DNA of 64,000 nucleotides, taken from the NCBI GenBank assembly GCA_951802425.1, contig OX637799.1, positions 1,550,001 to 1,614,000 of the forward strand, read 5' to 3'. This document shows, in pieces, positions 45,211-57,901 of this stretch. This DNA comes from Clavaria fumosa (taxonomy: Eukaryota; Basidiomycota; Agaricomycetes; Agaricales; Clavariaceae). The translations under genes were made by a program, and so were the position numbers. The notes below the pieces were generated by a model. It saw only the letters and a program-made list of their open reading frames with translations, ran no database searches and was not told the origin of the DNA. Each line of letters begins with the position of its first letter. Within the stretch, counting starts at the first letter, position 1.

Positions 45211-45470
45211 CGGGGCGCTTCCGAACAGAGGCGTCAACTAGATGGCGGGTGATAGAACGAGAAGTGATGTCCGAGTCATCCACAGGGAGACCTGGGGCAA
45301 GACCGTCGCCTCTAGAATGCTGGCTTGGATCTATTCCGACAGAGAAGTTGGCTCGTGCAGCCTTGTGGGTACTGGGAAATAAGCACCAGACAGCCGACTT
45401 TGCCGCCGAGTGACGAGGACGAGGACGCGGATATCTGTCATGATTCCATGGTAGAGCATCACATGACAGA
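45211..45470 (-). pseudogene. PAC3 remnant, unit 4
   Basis: The same 3'-truncated PAC3 segment, with additional small deletions in exon 2. Confidence 0.78.
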
Positions 45471-45666
45471 TCACATTACATAACCTTTCAATCTCCTCTT
45501 CCCATCCCTCAGGCAGACACACAAGATTTCCTTCTCGATGGCTCTGCGATAGTTGCACATCTGCCTGGGCGCGCACCGCACATGCTCGTGCATTTCTCTT
45601 GTCAATAGCCGCGGCTGCTCTGCACCAATCGATATCAGTCTGGGAGTATGTCACGCTTGGGATTGT

Positions 45667-47139
45667 TCATATGGCTCTCGCCATCCTCCCATGGCCCCGC
45701 ATCTCAGGGTTGACATCGCTATCCATGAACCCCCACTCGCCATTTTCATCCGGGCTCTCGGTTGGCAAGAAATAGAATGCCGACCCCGACATCTGGGAAC
45801 TGTATTCGAAGATGCTTTCGTTGTCGTCACCGTCGTGTGGGTGGGTGTTGATAAGATCTATGCTCGTGGTAGAGTATACGGATGCCGTAGAGCGTGTGCT
45901 GAGGGCTGGAAGGGAGCCCCGCGGGCTGGGTCTAGAGCGCAGAAGCGGCATGTCATTCGGTCGCTGCGGTGAGCAGAGTGAAGGAATGCTCGGTTTGAAT
46001 CCGACTGATGGATGTTTGACATCCAGCTCTGAAGGAGTCGACAGGGACACATCCTTGAAGGCTGCTCCGCGTAGCTTCAAGGTAAGAGGTCGGGCGGGAT
46101 GGATTGCCTTGCCGTGCTCCGTGGTGCGCCACTTGTTCTCTGTGCGCTCTCCCACCACGGTGGCCTCGCTGTCCGTACGGCTTGGACGGCTGGGTGCGAT
46201 CCGGACAATCGGCGCCGCGGGAGCCTTGCGAGGGGCGTCTGCGACATGGACCAGTTCGAGGTCGATGTTCTTGGGTTTGCCGATCACGTCGCCGCGGAAA
46301 GTTACGGGGGCAAAGGGAAACCCTTTGCGTTTGCCCAATCGTGCAGACGGGGAGCGCGTTTGGTTCTTCGATAATAGGTCTCGTGAGGCACGACTTATCA
46401 ATTTGGCGAGATGAAGTGGTGCGTTCAACGAGGATTTGAACTTCGTAGTTGTTTTCTTTGGCGAGTACGCCAGTAGAGACGACTTTGAAGTCGTGTTCTC
46501 TTTCGAACGTGCTGTGTCGCCTTGGTCTTGAATATTGAAATCTCTGCAAGCGCGATGTTTATAAAGCCCGCAAGAACTCTTAAGGACGATCCTGACCTTG
46601 ACTCCGGGGCAAGAACCTTCTGCGCCCGGTGGAACAGCGGTTGTTCCTGCGGATGCATTGATTTCAAGCCGTGGCCGCGCAACGCAATCGCATTCTGATC
46701 CAATGTTGATCTCGAAGAAGTTTGCAGAATGCTATCCGCAACGATGATATCCAACACCAAGCTCACTTGATCCGATGCCTCACTATCATCGACGGGCTTG
46801 ACAATCATGGATGGGCGGCCCTCGTTCACCTTGTGGTCGGAGCACACGTCAGTCGACTGCAATTAATCTCTTAACTCAGACGTGACTCACGCAGTCGTCT
46901 GCGAGACTATAGTGGTCAGGGGGGTGTGAGGAGCCCTTGACAGAGTGGTGCGGTCTCCGGGGATGGGACTGTGGCGTCCACTCGACGTATATTGGGCGGG
47001 GGCTCTTGTCTATCCTCGGCGTGTTGTGTGAACGCAGCCAGGGAATGTGAGGAGGGGATCTGGGTCTCGCGTGGTACATCTGGAACTTGGGCTGGATATT
47101 GAGAGGAGGCGCGCGCTTGATGGACGGAGGCGGGGGCAT
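45667..47139 (-). CDS. Gene B copy 4, open over three exons
   Basis: Exons 47139-46891, 46829-46597 and 46543-45667 give 452 residues. It has lost four codons in exon 1 (before DHYSLADD), one in exon 2 and about eight near the C-terminus (PEMRGHGRMARAI). All are in-frame. It keeps the SELDVKHPSVG segment that copies 2 and 3 lack in part. Confidence 0.68.
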
Positions 47140-49692
47140 GTACACATTGAATGTGCAGCGAAGGTAAAGGTTGCAGTTAGGCTGCCCCAAAAGGCAAAAA
47201 AAGGCAGAGCTACGAGAAGTGCGAAAAGCAGCGACGAAGCGAAGCGAAACAAAAAGTACAGGTGAAAGCGAATGTAGTAGGAGACAAGCCTGTGGACCGC
47301 TTGATATAGGCGAGCGAGAGCCACCCTTTCACCACGCTTCTGCCCTTCACAAGCCACCATCCACCATGCGCCCACCATCAACAAGCTAAAATTGCGACTG
47401 CAGAATTCTCGTGTAGGCATCCGCTAGATACGGTCGTTCGACATGGTAGAGATAAAGGGGGGCACGTTGTCTGAGCATTTGAACTTGAATTGAGCTGGCT
47501 GCGACGATGATAATAGCGCTTGAGCAGAAAGCGTCGCGGACAACCGCTGAACTAGCCAAATCGGGGTGAAATTGGCACGTGGGCTACGCGTCGCGACGCG
47601 CCATTACGTAAGTTTTGAAATTGCAATTACCAAACAGTGACACTAACAAAATGTCGCTGCCCTTTGCCTTCGCTTCGCAGACTCACGCAGCAGACAACTT
47701 CAGGTTACCAAGTAGACCACGTGCAATCCAGAATGAAGCATGAGGAGGTGCTGTGTGCCACTGTCTCACACTAGAAATGTATTTTGACTCAACCTATGAA
47801 CCTGTCTGCATCAACGGTGTCGAGCAAAGGGAATGAGACGAGCGGGAGGCCCGCTACGTGTTGAGGCGAGCAATTGGGTGTGTTCTACGGGATGCCTGGC
47901 CGTTATTGACGCATGACTTAGCCCTCATTTCTGTCTACAAGGCCATGCTAAGAAATTACATTCGCGCCCTCCTCCCCTTTGCTCTCCAGATCAAGAGAAC
48001 TTTGAAAACATTATTACTGGCTGGCGCTGCGAAATGCAGGAAGGTATCCAGGGGACGATGATGCAGAGAGGGAGCCGAAGAAGCAGGTGCGGAGGGCCAC
48101 GGATGCAGATGAAAATGGGAGTGGGCAGAGGGGGAAGACAAGGCTGAGGCGGAACTGTCGGTGCTAAGTTGGAAGGCAACACCGCGCCTAAACACTTGCT
48201 GGCCGTCGGGTGGGGCTCAGTGCCGGTTACGAGCGTTGTCCCACCAAATATGGGGGTGTGAACTATCTGTCAATCCGTAAACGTCCAGCCTTGAGCGCCG
48301 CCGTATGACTCGTCGCGTTGCAAGGGCATGAGCGGCGAGTCGATGGTCCTGACCGCAGACTGTGGACTACGCCTGCTAAAGAGGCACCCTCAACGGATTC
48401 CCGGAACGGCTCATGGACTTGCTGCCCTGCTTCCAACCGTGGAGATAAAATACATGCACCACCGTGACAATGTCTAAACATACACGGGACATTGCCCTGA
48501 CGTTATGTTTGAGCCTCCATGTTCGAGATGGCCCTAAAATGACGCGGTTTGATGTTGGGCACTTCTCCCTGCTAAAAAGTAAAATCAGAACACAGGTGCT
48601 CTTTGATGGAGTGTTAAAAGAAGGGTTGTCAAAGCCTGGTTGAAGCTCTTACCTAATATTTGATTCTACTCATCCAATGTGCCAGTAAATTTTCAGTTTT
48701 TGACGCAGGAACATGTGCCACGAACCGATGTCAGGATTGGCCGCGTGGTCTCTTTGCGATGGAGACTCGAAGTACCGCCATTTATATGTGGTATTTTCGT
48801 CGCCGCTTTCGCAATCCGCCCAAGCTGGACTCATGACCCTGTGCAACGAGTCTCCGGGTGGTAACAAAGAAACGGTCTGCTGGAAAGTCTCACGAGCGTG
48901 CCTCCGATAAGCACGTTACTAAGGCGGAAATCACAGCACGTGATGAACGGTCGGGAAGCAGTTTTGAACTGAGGATTCATCGCCATCGGTTCAAACATGT
49001 CCCTTCTGCGCTCCATCAAACCCGTGAATGTTTTGAACACGTGGCCATGCAGTATATCAACACTCACCCTTCGTTCCCACTGCGGCGCCTCTGCACCACG
49101 ATTAACCGCGTGTTAGACTGGTCTAATATTAGGCATGGCTCCGTTTCGGTTCTTTGTGGTGTATATGTGTGGGATGAGTGTGAGTGTGATGTCGATCGTC
49201 GTCCGGCGCTTAAGATAAGCTGCTACTGATCGGGCAATAACCCCTGTACAGCGTGAAAGAGTGTTTTTCTTTGGGGGGGAGGGATTGGCGTTTGTATACC
49301 GCAACATGTAGCTACGGCAAAGACGCGTTGTACGTATTGTACGTGAATTGATGGTATTGGATATGGTGGTAAAAGGAGGTGTGTAGGTAGTCTTTTGCGG
49401 GGATGCTTTCTTTGGTCCGGAGGGCTCTGGGGGTGCGCCGACGGGTGGGAGTGGTGTAGTGACAGCGACAGGAATCATCCTTGTCATCGCCAGGATCCGA
49501 GGGTGGGTGGGAGTTTTTTTATACAAAATCGCCACTGTGATCTCCCCTAATTATGTAATCCCAATGCTGCACTAGATCCCCCTTAAAGTACACCATCATA
49601 TATGAATGCAAAAACCTCCCGTCTTCCAGTCTCGTCTTCCCGTCTCGTTTTCTATCCCACATCTCCTCGGCATAAAAAGGGCCGAGTCTACA
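47140..49692. other. Spacer D of unit 4 with an insertion at about 48900-49550
   Basis: No supported gene. The first 1.7 kb is D. The insertion contains a 123-codon plus-strand frame (48858-49229) without recognisable domains. It also holds the 49250-49430 segment shared with units 3 (inverted) and 5 (CGCAACATGTAGCTACG..., GTACGTATTGTACGTG). Confidence 0.5.
47577..47599. promoter_or_regulatory. Conserved CACGTG + GCGTCGCGACGC element, unit 4
   Basis: CACGTG at 47577-47582 and the palindrome at 47588-47599. Confidence 0.55.
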
Positions 49693-50465
49693 ATGGCCCA
49701 CCCCATCCAACCAGACACAAATGAAGGTAACATATGTTGAGAGAGCCTACTACCTTGCACTCACTATTGTTCCCATCCAACAGACTGCATGCTGACCGTT
49801 GGCGTTGACTCTCGAATGACCAGTGTACCTTCCACAACCCTAGACGATGATAACGCAGGGGGTTCTGCGGTTTCGATCACAGGGATACCTGATCCGACTG
49901 TTGTGGCCCGGCATCGTCTAACAGGTATTCAGTCAGCCTTTATGTCAGTTCATGAGATTGACAATAGCCAAACTCAGACTTCGAAAATAGCCACATCATC
50001 TTAGCTGTGAGTTGCCTTTTGCCATGTCCATGTCTGCTCACTTCCTCCCGACAGAATGGCATCTTCGTTGCCGCGCAAGTCCAGATGCTTGCCACTGGAT
50101 CGACTGCCACGCGCACCCTTCTTCTTTCTACCGGCATCATATTCGACCTCCTCGCCATCTTCGCGACAGTTTGCTTCTTGCATTATGGTCTACCTGTTTG
50201 CGATGGAGAGGCCGGCCGCAGCACCGTCACCACACCCGCCCGCGCGCTGCTCCGCGCACTGCTCCGCGCTGCATCCGGTGTGCCTGTCCCGCTCACATTG
50301 TTGAGCATCATAGGAATGATAGCGGCTTTCATCCTTGAAGTAGCCCATATATCAGCATGGCTCGTTGCCATCATGGTGGCCGTACTGGCCATGGGGGTGT
50401 GCTCTTGCATCGTGGCCGCACTGATCATGACGCAACGCGGGGTTGTCAGAGGCGTCACAGTATAG
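49693..50465 (+). pseudogene. Gene C copy 4, exon 2 frame disturbed
   Basis: Starts MAHPIQPDTNE. Exon 3 (50055-50465) is the longest of the family because ALLRALLRAASG is duplicated in frame. It has 23 extra bases before the exon-2 donor, which shift the frame as in copy 2. Tentative label for the same reason. Confidence 0.5.
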
Positions 50466-50800
50466 ATGGAAGAGGAACAAAAAAACATGCTATCGTTCGC
50501 TGTGTTATCCCAATGTTTTCTCGTCGCCTGGTAGAACTATCGCTTGTTGTCCTGAAATTTGGCTTGCTGCTGACTGTTCGACGTCCTCTGCTGAAATGAT
50601 AAATCGGAATAAATGAGGCTCGCCTTTGGATAGGGAAACACTCGCCGACACCAAAACAGTCACAGAACAGAATAAGGCTTAAACGCTCAGCGCCGCACTC
50701 ACAGTAGCCTGTTCAAGGAGAAACGCAGTTTCAAGATAAGCACTTGAAGCCCTGGCTAGGGCCGTTCATAGTCCAAAAGGAGTGAATGCACAAGGTTGAG
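50466..50800. other. Truncated spacer E of unit 4
   Basis: Only the first ~300 bases of E remain; no gene. The break near 50790 joins it to PAC3 sequence of unit 5. Confidence 0.6.
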
Positions 50801-50945
50801 GTCTACCTTGTGGGTGCTGGGAAGTAAGCACCAGACTGCCAACTTTGCCCAGCTGGGTGACGAGGACGAGGGCGCGGTCTGAATAGCCCTGCATCGGATA
50901 TCTGTCTTGATTCTGTGGATTTACTTGTGTTGTGACATTCATTCA
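50801..50945 (-). pseudogene. PAC3 exon-1 remnant, unit 5
   Basis: Only the exon-1 region (coding for SDRALVLVTQLGKVGSL) and a little intron remain. No cap sequence is left in this unit. Confidence 0.75.
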
Positions 50946-51171
50946 CACCGTGGAGAGCATCACATGACGGATCACATTACATAATCTTACAATCTCTCCC
51001 TCTTCCGTCTCCCTCAAGCAGATACACAAGATTTCCTTCTCGATAACTCTGCGATTGATGCGCATCTGCCTGAGTGCGTACCGCACGTGCTTGTGCATCT
51101 CTCCCGTCAATGGCCGCGGCTGCTCTGCACCAATCGATATCAGTCTAGGGGAATGCCACGCTCGGGATTGT

Positions 51172-52674
51172 CTATAGGGCTCTCGCCATCCTCCCATTGC
51201 AGACGAAAGGCAGTGGGAGCCCCGGCGTCTCAGGATTGACGTCGTTATCCATGAATCCCCAGTCGCCATTTTCGTCCGGGCTCTCGGTCGGCAGGAAATA
51301 GAATGCCGACTCCGACATCCGGGAAGTGTATTCGAATACGCTTTCGTTGTCGTCACCGTCGTGTGGGTGGGCGTGGATAGGATCGATGCTCGTAGTAGAG
51401 TATACGGATGCCGTAGAGCGTGTGCTGAGGGGATGGGGGCGCCGCAGGCTGGGAGTAGGGCGCAGAAGCGGCACGTCATTCGGTCGCTGCGGTGAGTGGG
51501 GTGAAGTAATGCTCGGTTTGGATCCAACCGATGGATGTTTGACATCTAGCCCCGAAGGAGTCGACGGGGACACATCCTTGAGAGCTGCTCCGCATAGCTT
51601 AAGGGTAAGAGGTTGGACAGGATGGATTGCTTTGTCGTGTTCTGCAGTGCGCCACTTGCCCTCTGCGCGCTCTCCCACCACGGTGGCTTCGCTGTCTGTA
51701 TGGCTTGCGCGGCTGGGTGGGGTCCGGACAGTCGGCGCCGCGGGAGCCTTGCGAGGGTCGTCTCCGACGTGGACCAGTTCGAGGTCGATGTTCTTGGGTT
51801 TGCCGATCACGTCACCGCGGAAAGTTACGGGGGCAAAGGGAAACCCTTTGCGTTTGCCCAATCGCGCAGATGGCGCGCGCGTTTGGTTCTTCGATAATAG
51901 GTCTCGCGAGGCACGACTTATCAATTTGACGAGATGAAGCGGTGCATTCAACGAGGATTTGAACTTCGTAGTTGTTTGCTTTGGCGAGTACGCCAGTAGA
52001 GACGACTTTGAAGTCGTGTTCTCTTTCGAACGTGCTGTGTCGCCTTGGTCTTGAATATTGGAATCTCTGCAAGCGCGATGTTTATAAAGCCCGCAAGAAC
52101 TCTTAAGGACGATCCTGACCTTGACTCCCGGGCAAGAACCTTCTGCGCCCGGTGGAACGGCGGTTGTTCCTGCGGATGCATTGATTTCAAGCCGTGGCCG
52201 CGCAACGCAATCGCATTCTGATCCAATGTTGATCTCGAAGAAGTTTGCAGAATGCTATCCGCAACGATGATATCCAACACCAAGCTCACTTGATCCGATG
52301 CCTCACTATCATCGACGGGCTTGACAATCATGGATGGGCGGCCCCCGTTCACCTTGTGGTCGGAGCACACGTCAGTCGACTGCAAATAATCTCTTAACTC
52401 AGATGTGACTCACGCAGTCGTCCGCGAGACTATAGCGGTCGGTGGCTGAATCAGGAGGGTGTGCGGAGCCCTGGGCAGAGTGGTGCGGTCTCCGGGGATG
52501 GGACTGTGGCGTCCAGTCGACGTATATTGGGCGGGGGCTCTTGTCTATCCTCGGCGTGTTGTGTGAACGCAGCCAGGGAATGTGAGGAGGGGATCTGGGT
52601 CTCGCGTGGTACATCTGGAACTTGGGCTGGATATTGAGAGGAGGTGTGCGCTTGATGGACGGAGGCGGGGGCAT
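51172..52674 (-). CDS. Gene B copy 5, open over three exons
   Basis: Exons 52674-52414, 52352-52120 and 52066-51172 give 462 residues, the long form with SGLDVKHPSVGSKPS. Differs from copy 6 by few substitutions (for example DDPRK against DAPRK), so the two arose by a recent duplication or were homogenised. Confidence 0.7.
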
Positions 52675-52986
52675 GTGCACACTGAATGTGCAGCGAGGGT
52701 AAAGGTTGCAGTTGGGCTGCCCCAAAAGGCAAAAACAAAGGCAGAGCTACGAGAAGTGCGAAAAGCAGCCACGGAGCGAAGCGAAAACAAAGGAGTACAG
52801 GAGAAAGCGAATGTGGTAGGAGACAAGCCCATGGACCGCTTGATATAGGCGAGCGAGAGCCACCCTTTCACCACGCTTCCGCCCTTCACAAGCCACCATC
52901 CACCATGTACCCACCATCAACAAGCTGGCTGCGACGATGATAGCAATTGAGTGGGACAACCGCTGAACTAGCCAAATTGGGGGTGG

Positions 52987-53010
52987 CACGTGGGCTACGC
53001 GTCGCGACGC
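52987..53010. promoter_or_regulatory. Conserved CACGTG + GCGTCGCGACGC element, unit 5
   Basis: CACGTG at 52987-52992 and the palindrome at 52999-53010. It is closer to the B start because about 130 bases of upstream DNA are deleted here. Confidence 0.55.
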
Positions 53011-54509
53011 GCCACTAAGTTTGAAATTGAAATTACAGAACAGTGACACTGTATTATCAATAAAATGTCACTGCCCACCTACCGGTTGCATTTGCTACGT
53101 AGACTCACGCGAACGAAGATGCCAAAATGGTTTTGATGCGTGAGGAGGTGCTGTGGTTTCAGTGTCTGACACCAAATATATTTCAACTCAGTCGGCATCA
53201 ACGGTGTCGACACTGTCGAGCAGAGGGCATGAGACAAGCGAGAGGCCCGCTACGTGTTGAGGCGAGCACTTGTGTGTGTTTTACGGGACGCCTGGCCGTT
53301 GTTGACACATGACTTAGCCCCTCATTCTACCGCATTCCTGTCTACGAGAAAATACATTCATGCCCTCCCCGTTGCTTTCCAGATCAAGAGAACTTTAAAA
53401 TCATTATTACCGGCTGGCACTGCGAAATGCAGGAAGGTATCTAGGGGACGATGATGCAGGTGTGGAGGGCCATGGATGCAGATGAAAATGCGAGTAGGCA
53501 GAGGGGGGAAGACAAGGCTGAGGCGGAACTGTCGGTGCTAAGTTGGAAGGCAGCACCGCGCCTAGGCACTTGCTGGCCGTTGAGACCACGAGGGAAGGGC
53601 TCAGTGCCAGTTACGAGCGTTGTCCCACCAAATATTGTGGTGTGAACTATCCGTGTATCCATAAACGTCCAGCCTCGAGCGCCGCCGTATGACTCGTCGC
53701 GTTGCAAGCGCGTGTGCGGTGAGTTGATGATCCTGACCGCAGACTGTGGACTACGCCCAAAGAGGCGGCCTCAGTGGATTCATGAGACGGCTCATCATGG
53801 ACTTGCTGTCCTGCTTCCAAACGTGGAGGTAAAAGATATGCACCACCGTGACAATGTCTAAACATACACGAGACATTGCTCTGATGTTATGTTCGAGACG
53901 GCCCTAAGATGACGCGGTTTGATGTTCGGCACCTCTCCTTGCTAAAAGTTAAAATCAGAACACAGGCGCTAGCCCTTTGGAGTTCTTTGATGGAGTGTTA
54001 AAAGAAGTGAAGGGTTGTCAAAGCCTGGTGGGAGCTCCGTTTTGCACCCTACCTAATATCTTGATTCTACACATCCAATGTGCCAGTAAATTTTCAGTTT
54101 TTGACGCAGGAACATGTGCCACGAACCGATGTCAGGATTGGCCGCGTACCAGTGGTCTCTCTGCGATGCGGACTCGCAGTACCCAACTTGAAGGGTGGCC
54201 TTCCAACTGCCCTTGATAGGTGGTATTTTCGTCGCCGCTTTGGCAATCCACCCAAGCTGGACTCGTGACTGGTACCACATCTGTGCGATGAGTCCCCAGT
54301 AACAAAGAAACGGTCTGCTGGAAAGCCTCACGAGCGCGCCTCCGATAAGCACATTACTGCTGATCGAATAGTAAGCAAGGCGGAAATCACGGAACGTGAT
54401 GAACGCCGAAAGGGTTACCGTGCCTAGCACGCCTGTTTTAGCTTGCCACCGCCTTGTCTTATATTCGATTCGAAAATATAATCCTTTTGGGGGGGTTGTA
54501 AGCGTTACC

Positions 54510-54700
54510 ACGCGGGAGTAGCCGCGAGGCAGAGAATCATGGTTATTCCCACTGCGGCGCCACTGGGACCATGGTTGGCCCCATTAACCGCGAGGCAGAA
54601 AATCCCCTTGCCTCGATTGGATGACTAGAAGCACGCAAACACAAACGAGGGAAGCGCCGTCTTGCGACGGCAGAGCACTCGCTTGAATATGTAAAACAAA
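54510..54700. repeat. Dispersed repeat with GCCGTC/GACGGC hairpin, copy 1
   Basis: Begins around CCGCGAGGCAGAGAATC, contains the duplicated CGAGGCAGAAAAT motif and ends GAAGCGCCGTC-TTGC-GACGGCAGAGC. The same layout is found at 63385-63540. Identity unknown. Confidence 0.6.
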
Positions 54701-55340
54701 GAATAAAGTACTGCACTATGTCCGAAGAAAAGTCTGTAAGAAAAACCGTCGCAGGGAAACGACATGCGGGGTAGCAGGAACAGGGAACTTGACCTTGATC
54801 TGGAATCGGCATCGAAGGGATGTGTCGCTCGGCGTTACGTGAGACGTGGGGCCAGGGATTTTACAAGGGGGAGTACTGTACCGCAATCTGTCACGTCACC
54901 GCGTGTCGTTGGAAAATATGTGGGATGGGGTTCTTCCAGATTTCCAACGTCGTTCGGCGCTTAAGATAAGCTGTTACTGATCGGGCAATAGCCCCTGTAC
55001 AGCGAGTGTTTTTCATTATCGACCGCAACATGTAGCTACGACAAAGACGCGGTTGTACGTATTGTACGTGAATTGATGGTATTGGATATGGTGGTGACAG
55101 AGATATGTAGACTTTTGTGGGGATGCTTTCTTTGGTTTGGAGGGTGAGAAAGATAACCTTGCGAGTGCGGCGCCTAAAGGTCTCCATCACACTGAGATCC
55201 TTAGGCATGCATGCAGTACGTTTCCTTTCCTAGTAAGAGTTTTTTTTTATTGGCATCGTTATATGAATGCGAAAACCTCTCGTTTTCCATGTCTCGTTTT
55301 TCATCTCACATCTTCCTGGCATAAAAGATCCGAGTTCACA

Positions 55341-56117
55341 ATGCCCAGCACCATCCAACCAGACAAGAACGAAGGTAAATATGTTGAGAGAACCTACTAC
55401 TACCTTGTGCTCATCATTTCTTCCATCCAACAGTCCGCACGCTGACCGTTGGCGTTGACTCTCAAATGACCAGTGTACCTTCCACAACTCCACACGATGA
55501 TAGTGCAGGGGATTCTGCGGTTTCGATCACGGGGACACCTGCTCCGGCCATTGTGGCCCAGGATCATCTAACAGGTATTCAGTCAGCCTTAATGTCAGAC
55601 ATGACCACGAGATTGACAATAACACTGAAACTTAAACTCAGGCTTCGAAAATAGCCACATCATCTTAGCTGTGAGTTGTCTTTTGCTGTGTCCATGTCCG
55701 CTCACTTCCTCCAGATAGAATGGCATCTTCGTTGCCGCGCAAGTCCAGATGCTTGCCACTGGATCGACTGCCACGCGCACCCTTCTTCTTTCCATCGGCA
55801 TCATATTTGACCTCCTCGCCATCTTCGCGACAGTTTGCTTCTTGCACTACGGTCTACCTGTTCGTGACGGAGAGGCCGGCCGCAGCACCGTCAGTACGCC
55901 CACCCGTGTACTGTTGCGCGCTGCATCCGGTGTGCCTGTCCCGCTCACATTGTTGAGCATTGTGGGAATGGTAGCGGCTTTCATCGTCGAAATAGCCCAT
56001 ATATCAGCATGGCTTGTTGCCGTCATGGTGGCAGTACTGGCCGTGGGGGTGTTCTCTTGTATTGTGGCTGCACTGGTCATGACGCAACGCGGGGTTGTCA
56101 GAGGCGTCACAGTGTAG
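55341..56117 (+). pseudogene. Gene C copy 5, exon 2 frame disturbed
   Basis: Starts MPSTIQPDKNE. Exon 3 (55719-56117) is open and intact in all hydrophobic segments. It has 37 extra bases before the exon-2 donor relative to copies 1, 3 and 6, which shift the frame. Tentative label. Confidence 0.5.
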
Positions 56118-57230
56118 ATGGAAGAGGAACTAACAAGAAAACATGTCGTCATTTGCTCTGTTTTCTTGATGTTTTCTCGCCGCTTTGTAGAACTGTTGCT
56201 TGTCGTCCAACAAGTCCCTTGAAATTTGGCTTGCTACTGACCGTTCCACATTCGGCTGGAATAATAAATGAGTCTCGCTTTTGGACAGGAAAACACCCAC
56301 CACAACAGCCACAGAAGAGGATAACGCTTAAAGCGCTCAGTGCCCAACTCACAGCAGCCTGTTCAAGAAGAAACGCGGTTTAAAGATACGCACTTGAACC
56401 GCCGGCTAAGGCCAAAGGCGTAGGTTGAAGTCTGCCTAGTTGTGTATTCGCAGATGCCAGGTCATCCAAGTTCCAGGGTGCTGTACTGTAGTATCAACGG
56501 AGCGAATGTTGCGAGCGAGTGTTGCCTAAGAACTAGCATTGCGCTTATGCCGTTGCAAAGAATTTTGTCTGCGGAAAAGACGGCGTCGCACTTTCACGAA
56601 GCATGCTGACCATCTCGCACTCTGTCTGTCAAAAAAAAGGGAGCCCGTGTCGGGTTGCGGCTCGGGATATCGGTCATGGCGCAATGCCTGAAATTTCTAA
56701 CAGGCTGATGTGATGTGCTTTGGGGGAAAATCTGGCATGTGGATTTGTTCTTGAAGGAGAAATCGACCCGTCGTAGCATAGAATATGCGACCCCGTATTG
56801 GACCCAAAATCGATAAACGCTCATCGCTTTTTCCCACACCCTCGGCAACTCCCGGATTTCCTGGCGCCCACTTCTGTTCTCTCTCAGTTTGTACAACCCC
56901 CACCCACCCACCTCTGCCCCGAGGCGTGCAACTGCCAGACGCAGCGAGTACAAAGGTATCTTGCTCCAGCAAATGATGTTAGGCAGGAAATTGGGCACTG
57001 ACCATGACAAATAAGGGAAGTAGGGTTCCACAAAAGGTTTAAAAGCTGGTCAATTAGAAATTCGTGGGAATTGGAATATCGCCTGAACGTTGCCTTCCTT
57101 GACTTGACTTTCACCGCACGATTCTTTGTAGCGCAGCTCTGCCGAGCCGGAGACGGCCTTAACCAGTTGACCCCTTGACGCGCAAATTGGTGATCCTGGA
57201 TTCAACCGTCCTCCAATATGCAACCCACAA
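56118..57230. other. Spacer E of unit 5
   Basis: No supported gene. It is shortened: the middle part of E is missing and its end joins cap sequence near 57230. Confidence 0.55.
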
Positions 57231-57404
57231 ACTGATTGGCAGGTCCGGACGGTGGCGCTCAGAATACATGGTCGACCTAAATGAACAACGCATACAGGGT
57301 CAATGTACACTACTATGAGTAGGGCAACGTTCACATTTTCTCTCGAGTCTAATTGCCCTATCCGTCGTACAGATGTCCTAATGCACTTCGTCGCTCGCAG
57401 GTCC
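57231..57404 (+). pseudogene. Cap alpha remnant, unit 6
   Basis: Only the GRWRSEY exon, VHYYE region, following intron and the start of VQ remain, joined through GTCCAGC to PAC3. Confidence 0.85.
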
Positions 57405-57675
57405 AGCGGGGCGCTTCCGAACAGAGGCGTCGACTGGATAGCGGGTGATGGAACGGGAAGTGGAGGGATTTCCGAGTCGTCCACATCCAAAGAAGGGGGG
57501 ACCTGGGGCAAGTCCGTCGCCTCTGGAATGCTGGCTTGGATCTATTCCGACAGAGAAGTCTGCCCGTGCAGCCTTGTGGGTGCTGGGAAGTAAGCACCAG
57601 ACTGCCAACTTTGCCCAGCTGGGTGACGAGGACGAGGACGCGGTCTGAATAGCCCTGCACCACGACATTCATTCA
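57405..57675 (-). pseudogene. PAC3 remnant, unit 6
   Basis: The exon 1 start is altered by an in-frame deletion (MNVVVQGYSDRVLVLVTQLG). Exon 2 is cut after PLFGSAP by the cap fusion. The frame reads on into antisense cap sequence, so a chimeric peptide is possible but unlikely to fold. Confidence 0.78.
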
Positions 57676-57901
57676 TACTGTGGAGAGCATCACATGACGG
57701 ATCACATTACATAATCTTACAGTCTCTCCCTCTTCCGTCTCCCTCAGGCAGATAAACAAGATTTCCTTCTCGATAACTCTGCGATTGATGCGCATCTGCC
57801 TGAGTGCGTACCGCACGTGCTTGTGCATCTCTCCCGTCAATGGCCGCGGCTGCTCTGCACCAATCGATATCAGTCTAGGGGAATGCCACGCTCGGGATTG
57901 T

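Larger units (their letters stand above)
44531..50800. repeat. Array unit 4
   Basis: About 6.3 kb: cap/PAC3 remnants, gene B copy 4, D with a small insertion, gene C copy 4 and a short E. E is truncated so that unit 5 begins directly in PAC3 sequence. Confidence 0.8.
52675..55340. other. Spacer D of unit 5 with insertions
   Basis: No supported gene. D extends to about 54300. From 54300 to 55200 lies inserted DNA: a repeat at about 54510-54700 with a GCCGTC/GACGGC hairpin that recurs at 63385-63540, and the CGCAACATGTAGCTACG segment (54960-55160) shared with units 3 and 4. Confidence 0.5.
50801..57230. repeat. Array unit 5
   Basis: About 6.4 kb: PAC3 exon-1 remnant, gene B copy 5, D with insertions, gene C copy 5 and E. 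B and its 3' flank are nearly identical to unit 6. Confidence 0.8.

Noticed and set aside
48858..49229. Plus-strand ORF of 123 codons in the unit 4 insertion
   Set aside because: No motif, not shared with other units, and runs across the border of repeat and insertion.
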